Virus record (IMG/VR): IMGVR_UViG_3300021168_000081
Coordinates: 1-25,077 of that record
DNA length: 25,077 nt
From: a virus
Strand: one strand, 5' to 3'
The first letter of the stretch is position 1; every line of letters starts with the position of its first letter. This document shows, piece by piece, positions 22,420 through 25,077 of the stretch. A program made the position numbers and the translations under genes. The notes below the pieces were generated by a model. The model was not told where the DNA came from and did no database searches. It saw only the letters and a list, made by a program, of their open reading frames with translations.

Positions 22420-23034
22420 ATGGACATTTATTACGTTTATATGTATTTGAGGGACAAGGATACAAAGAATGGTCCTAAGGGATCACCTTACTATATCGGT
22501 AAAGGAAAAAACAATAGGGCATACGAACCTCATATGAGAATAAAAGCAAATTTTCGACCTAAAGATAAATCAAGAATACGTTTTATCAAAGAAAATTTAT
22601 CAGAGGACGATGCATACATGTGGGAGGCATTTTGGATTGCAGAATTTGGCCGTATTGATCTGGGAACTGGTTGTCTGAGAAATTTAACTGACGGAGGCGA
22701 AGGTAATAAAGGCATATCAGATAAATCAAGAAAACAAAAACAAGAATGGATGTTGAATCCCAGTAACAATCCCATGTATAATGCTTCTAGCGTAGAAAAA
22801 CTCAAGAAAACATTGACTGGAAGAACACAAACTGAGGAAACAAAAGCTAAAATAAGCAATACATTGAAAGGATTTGTTGTTACTGAAGAAGCTAAGAAAA
22901 ATCTCAGCAAAGCACTTAAAGGAAAAATTAAGAAGAAAACTCCTTGTATATACTGTGGCAAATTAGTGGATGGCGGAAATATGAAATTGCATCATGGAGA
23001 TAGATGCAAATATAAAGATAATAGCACGATATAA
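22420..23034 (+). CDS. GIY-YIG homing endonuclease
   Basis: 204 residues. The catalytic domain (1-95) has IYYVYMY at 3-9, PYYIGKGKNNRAY at 23-35 with Arg33, WIAEFGR near 72-78, and NLTDGGEG near 87-94. Then comes NPSNNPMYN, and NUMOD3-like repeats (GRTQTEETKAKISNTLKG and VTEEAKKNLSKALKGK). The end holds a zinc finger-like CIYCGKLVDGGNMKLHHGDRC. This resembles Seg-type free-standing homing endonucleases of T4-like phages, which cut a homologous phage genome to spread themselves and nearby DNA. It sits between two fibre modules. The ribosome site is weak. It carries its own promoter and probably arrived as a mobile gene. Confidence 0.9.
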   Translation: MDIYYVYMYLRDKDTKNGPKGSPYYIGKGKNNRAYEPHMRIKANFRPKDKSRIRFIKENLSEDDAYMWEAFWIAEFGRIDLGTGCLRNLTDGGEGNKGISDKSRKQKQEWMLNPSNNPMYNASSVEKLKKTLTGRTQTEETKAKISNTLKGFVVTEEAKKNLSKALKGKIKKKTPCIYCGKLVDGGNMKLHHGDRCKYKDNSTI

Positions 23035-23050
23035 TTCCTGTAAATTTAAT

Positions 23051-23058
23051 ACTAAATA
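23051..23058 (+). promoter_or_regulatory. Late-type promoter element ACTAAATA, copy 2
   Basis: Second copy of the element at 16895-16902, 82 bases before the ATG at 23140, and followed by the same hairpin (23064-23088). Its high identity to copy 1 suggests either recent duplication or selection on the leader. Confidence 0.55.
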
Positions 23059-23063
23059 TTAAT

Positions 23064-23088
23064 CCATACTTGCACAATGTAGGTATGG
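23064..23088 (+). promoter_or_regulatory. 5' leader hairpin of fibre mRNA, copy 2
   Basis: Identical to the hairpin at 16908-16932: CCATAC pairs with GTATGG around a wobble-containing inner stem, loop CAA. Confidence 0.6.
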
Positions 23089-23139
23089 AAATAGCAACAC
23101 ATTTGAATAGTATTAAATTTTATTTAAAAGGAGAAAATT

Positions 23140-23658
23140 ATGTCTAATTCAAATCTCACAACAGTTTTAACTGCAGTTCTTCCCTCAGCAACAGATACAG
23201 TATTGGGCGGTGTCATGGTTCAATCTGGGTCCGGCCTCGCCGTCGATTCAAGCGGCAATCTTTCTGTAACAAATTCAAATCCATTAACAAATAGTGATAT
23301 AGAAATTGTGCAAGTAACTTCAGCTACAGCACAACTATTGACTTCATATTCTATAACACAAAATTCAAAATATGTTTGGTTAAACGCTATGGATTTTACT
23401 CCACCTGGAGATGTCGGTCAGTGGCCAACAGGTTTTACATTAACAATGCCAATGCCACTCGGTAACGGACATATTGTTAATGTGAGGATTAGCGGTAATT
23501 TCAATTCTATTGAAATTAATACATCTGATGGATCAATATTTTTTCAACCATATGCTAGGACATACGTACCAATATTAAACACAAATGGTGGCGGATTTTA
23601 TACATTTGTATATAGTGAAAGCGATACTTGTTGGTATGAGATACAAGCAGGAGTGTAA
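23140..23658 (+). CDS. Short tail-fibre-like protein B (paralogue of A)
   Basis: 172 residues, shorter than its paralogue at 16984 (289). The N-terminus MSNSNLTTVLTAVLPSATDT, then VLGGVMVQSGSGLAVDSSGNLSV, matches repeat 1 of A. The middle of A is absent. The C-terminal knob aligns by eye (LTMPMPLGNGHIV and TSDGS against TFPIPTGDGHTF and TSDGS), then diverges to the end. A GC-rich patch (about 23227-23262) differs from its AT-rich surroundings. Shares the duplicated leader and converges on 23706-25077. Likely host-contact fibre or adhesin variant. Confidence 0.8.
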   Translation: MSNSNLTTVLTAVLPSATDTVLGGVMVQSGSGLAVDSSGNLSVTNSNPLTNSDIEIVQVTSATAQLLTSYSITQNSKYVWLNAMDFTPPGDVGQWPTGFTLTMPMPLGNGHIVNVRISGNFNSIEINTSDGSIFFQPYARTYVPILNTNGGGFYTFVYSESDTCWYEIQAGV

Positions 23659-23659
23659 T

Positions 23660-23686
23660 AAAAAAGCCCCTTTAAGGGGCTTTTTT
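23660..23686. terminator. Bidirectional Rho-independent terminator
   Basis: AAAAAAGCCCC / GGGGCTTTTTT stem of 11 bp with loop TTTAA, 1 base after the stop of fibre protein B, and 20 bases before the stop of the convergent gene. Position matches the terminator at 17860-17890 in module A. Confidence 0.93.
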
Positions 23687-23705
23687 AAATTCTACTAATA
23701 TAAAA

Positions 23706-25077
23706 TTAGTTAGCCATCATCACAATCCAGTTTGTACCATCAGACTGAAGCATTGCAAACTTGCCGGCCGCAGACAAAATCTGTGCTTGCGCGGCGCCGC
23801 CACCGAGAGCAACCACATTGGATGCTGAACTACTAACTACACCTGCAGCAGTAGATTTCACGTACAGAATCTGTCCAGGCACAGTTGACGGTGTCAATAA
23901 TGTCACAGTTACGGCTGACGCAGAGTTGAAAATGATTGAATTGTCGGTTGCAAGTTGTGTATAAGTTGTTGTTGCGTTTGTTACAGGAGCTTTTGCAGCA
24001 TAGTTACCAGAAGTAACAACGTTGCCACCAACATAGGCCGCGCCACCCACGCCGACGCCACCAGTAACAACTAATGCACCTGTTCCAGTCGTTGTGCTTG
24101 CTGTTCCTGATGTTAGTTTAGTAACACCACCGACAGTCATTGTTCCGCCGATACCAACACCACCAGTAACAACTAATGCACCTGTTCCAGTCGTTGTGCT
24201 AGTTGTATTGTTTGTTACCGAAGTAATACCAGCAAGCCCCACAGTACCAGTTACGTTCATTGCACCACCAACACCAACACCACCAGTAACAACTAATGCA
24301 CCTGTCCCTGCTGTTGTGCTTACAGTCGCACTGCTCAAAGTCAATACACCAGCAGAAGTCAAACGCATTTGTTCAGATGGGGCAACAGAACCAGACGCAG
24401 TAACTTGGAATGAAATTGCAGTTGGTTGAGAAATTGCAGTAAATGCACCGACTTCAGCAACGAAATTCACTTGTCCTGTCGCGGTTCCTAGGAAACTTGT
24501 GCCATAACCTTCGCCACCAATACCACCAATTACGTCACCACTCTGAATTGCAGTTGGGCTTGCACCAGTGCCGCGAGCACCACGCAATGTGAGTTTAGAG
24601 TTTGGATTACCAGCATTTACATATGATGATAACAATGCAACAGATGAAGTTCCATCTACGTTATCCAAGCGTAACAATGTGCCAGTGTCAGATGCTGGCA
24701 AACCACCTACAGCAATAGTATTTGCATTGACAGTTTGTAATGCTAAACTACCACCAATATTTACTGCACCAGTTACACCCACGCCACCAGAAGAAACAAT
24801 AGTTCCTGTTGTTGCATTCGTAGATGCAACAGTACCTAGCACACTCAATACACCAGATCCACTCAAGTGCATTTGTTCTGATTTAGCAATTGAGGATGAT
24901 GGTGTTACCTGAAATGTGATACCTGTGGGTTGTGAAGAATCAGTAAATGCTGCTAGTGATGTTCCTTCTGCGACGAAGCCGATCAATCCAGTTGAAGTTG
25001 CTTGGAATGAAGTTGCACCAAAGCCGTGTGCTGTCACAGTTCCAATTAAATCTCCTTGCACAATTGCAGCAGGAACA
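23706..25077 (-). CDS. Tail-fibre-like repeat protein B, 5' end outside the window
   Basis: At least 457 residues are visible; the frame stays open to the right edge (VPAAIVQGDLIG) and no true start is seen, so it is partial. Gly/Thr/Ala-rich beta repeats dominate: four versions of STTTGTGALVVTGGVGVGG lie in the middle, and the end holds TYTQLATDNSIIFNSA, then LQSDGTNWIVMMAN. Paralogous to 17890-19314 (same AAFTDSSQPTGITFQVTP-type block, GGVGV repeats, and DGTNW end). Two 41-bp DNA repeats are identical at 24058-24098 and 24160-24200. Likely a fibre whose repeat number can change. Confidence 0.82.
   Translation of the reverse strand, partial: VPAAIVQGDLIGTVTAHGFGATSFQATSTGLIGFVAEGTSLAAFTDSSQPTGITFQVTPSSSIAKSEQMHLSGSGVLSVLGTVASTNATTGTIVSSGGVGVTGAVNIGGSLALQTVNANTIAVGGLPASDTGTLLRLDNVDGTSSVALLSSYVNAGNPNSKLTLRGARGTGASPTAIQSGDVIGGIGGEGYGTSFLGTATGQVNFVAEVGAFTAISQPTAISFQVTASGSVAPSEQMRLTSAGVLTLSSATVSTTAGTGALVVTGGVGVGGAMNVTGTVGLAGITSVTNNTTSTTTGTGALVVTGGVGIGGTMTVGGVTKLTSGTASTTTGTGALVVTGGVGVGGAAYVGGNVVTSGNYAAKAPVTNATTTYTQLATDNSIIFNSASAVTVTLLTPSTVPGQILYVKSTAAGVVSSSASNVVALGGGAAQAQILSAAGKFAMLQSDGTNWIVMMAN
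24058..24320 (-). repeat. In-frame direct repeats in fibre protein B gene
   Basis: The 41-bp unit at 24058-24098 recurs identically at 24160-24200, 102 bases away, and with a few changes at 24280-24320, 120 bases further. Both distances are multiples of three, so gain or loss of a unit keeps the frame. A fourth, more diverged version begins near 24777. Confidence 0.9.

Larger units (their letters stand above)
23051..23158 (+). repeat. 108-bp duplicated leader, copy 2
   Basis: Matches 16895-17002 with two substitutions and no gaps. It carries a late-type element (23051-23058), hairpin (23064-23088), ribosome site AAAAGGAG and the first codons of the second fibre gene. It begins 17 bases after the endonuclease stop. 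Confidence 0.95.

Noticed and set aside
22530-22961. A 143-codon minus-strand ORF opposite the homing endonuclease
   Set aside because: It is a shadow of the endonuclease frame, whose catalytic motifs are clear.
16895-23158. The two 108-bp repeats as phage attachment sites
   Set aside because: No integrase is visible, both copies are placed identically as fibre-gene leaders, and the phage type is lytic, so duplicated leaders explain them better.
24058-24320. Evenly spaced direct repeats as a CRISPR array
   Set aside because: They lie inside an open reading frame, encode Gly/Thr fibre repeats, have spacings of three-base multiples, and no cas genes are nearby.
1-25077. tRNA or other structured RNA genes
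   Set aside because: No cloverleaf-like pattern or typical T-loop sequence was noticed in the short intergenic gaps; none of these exceeds about 220 bases.

Overview
The window looks like part of a lytic, T4-superfamily (myovirus-type) phage genome, or an environmental contig from one. Evidence: a gp44-like sliding-clamp loader ATPase, a PhoH-family ATPase, a MazG-like pyrophosphohydrolase, a gp31/GroES-like co-chaperonin, TAAATA-type late promoters, long repeat-rich tail proteins, a GIY-YIG homing endonuclease and tightly packed, overlapping genes. DNA is AT-rich. The lipoprotein o-spanin implies a host with an outer membrane (Gram-negative). The host genus cannot be read from the sequence. 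Assignments are from motifs read by eye and recalled family features; no database search was run.

Layout. (1) 1-615, minus: start of a gene running off the left edge, a small helical protein possibly like DsbA, and a small unknown, behind a sigma70-type promoter. (2) 629-4351, minus, late-type: a terminator, two low-complexity proteins, a small beta-rich protein, a nucleotidyltransferase and two small genes, with late promoters at 3726-3733 and 4344-4351. (3) 4350-8607, minus: an operon of a DnaJ-like co-chaperone, a full ClpA-type AAA+ unfoldase and two unrecognised proteins. (4) 8645-10946, minus, late: two unknown proteins followed by i-spanin, o-spanin and holin. (5) 10991-11962, plus: phoH with its own promoter and terminator. 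(6) 11965-13980, minus: clamp loader ATPase, an unknown protein and a HAD-family nucleotidase-like protein. (7) 13984-16851, minus: MazG, several small T4-superfamily proteins, a protein resembling a piece of DNA polymerase III alpha, and the GroES-like protein. (8) 16895-25077: a mosaic tail-fibre region with two copies of one module (108-bp duplicated leader, short plus-strand fibre protein, bidirectional terminator, convergent repeat-rich minus-strand fibre protein), separated by a 1002-aa Ig-like structural protein and a homing endonuclease.

How it fits together. Replication, nucleotide and chaperone genes have host-like promoters (TTGACT-like, 17-18 bp, TACAAT/TATAAT-like). Structural and lysis genes mostly follow an NNTAAATA element resembling the T4 late promoter. 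The most notable biology is a protein-quality-control set (ClpA with an intact IGF ClpP-docking tripeptide, DnaJ without a zinc finger, and a GroES-like protein). No partner DnaK, ClpP or GroEL lies in the window, so host partners are probably captured. The second notable item is the duplicated fibre module, whose leader hairpin begins at the predicted late transcription start.
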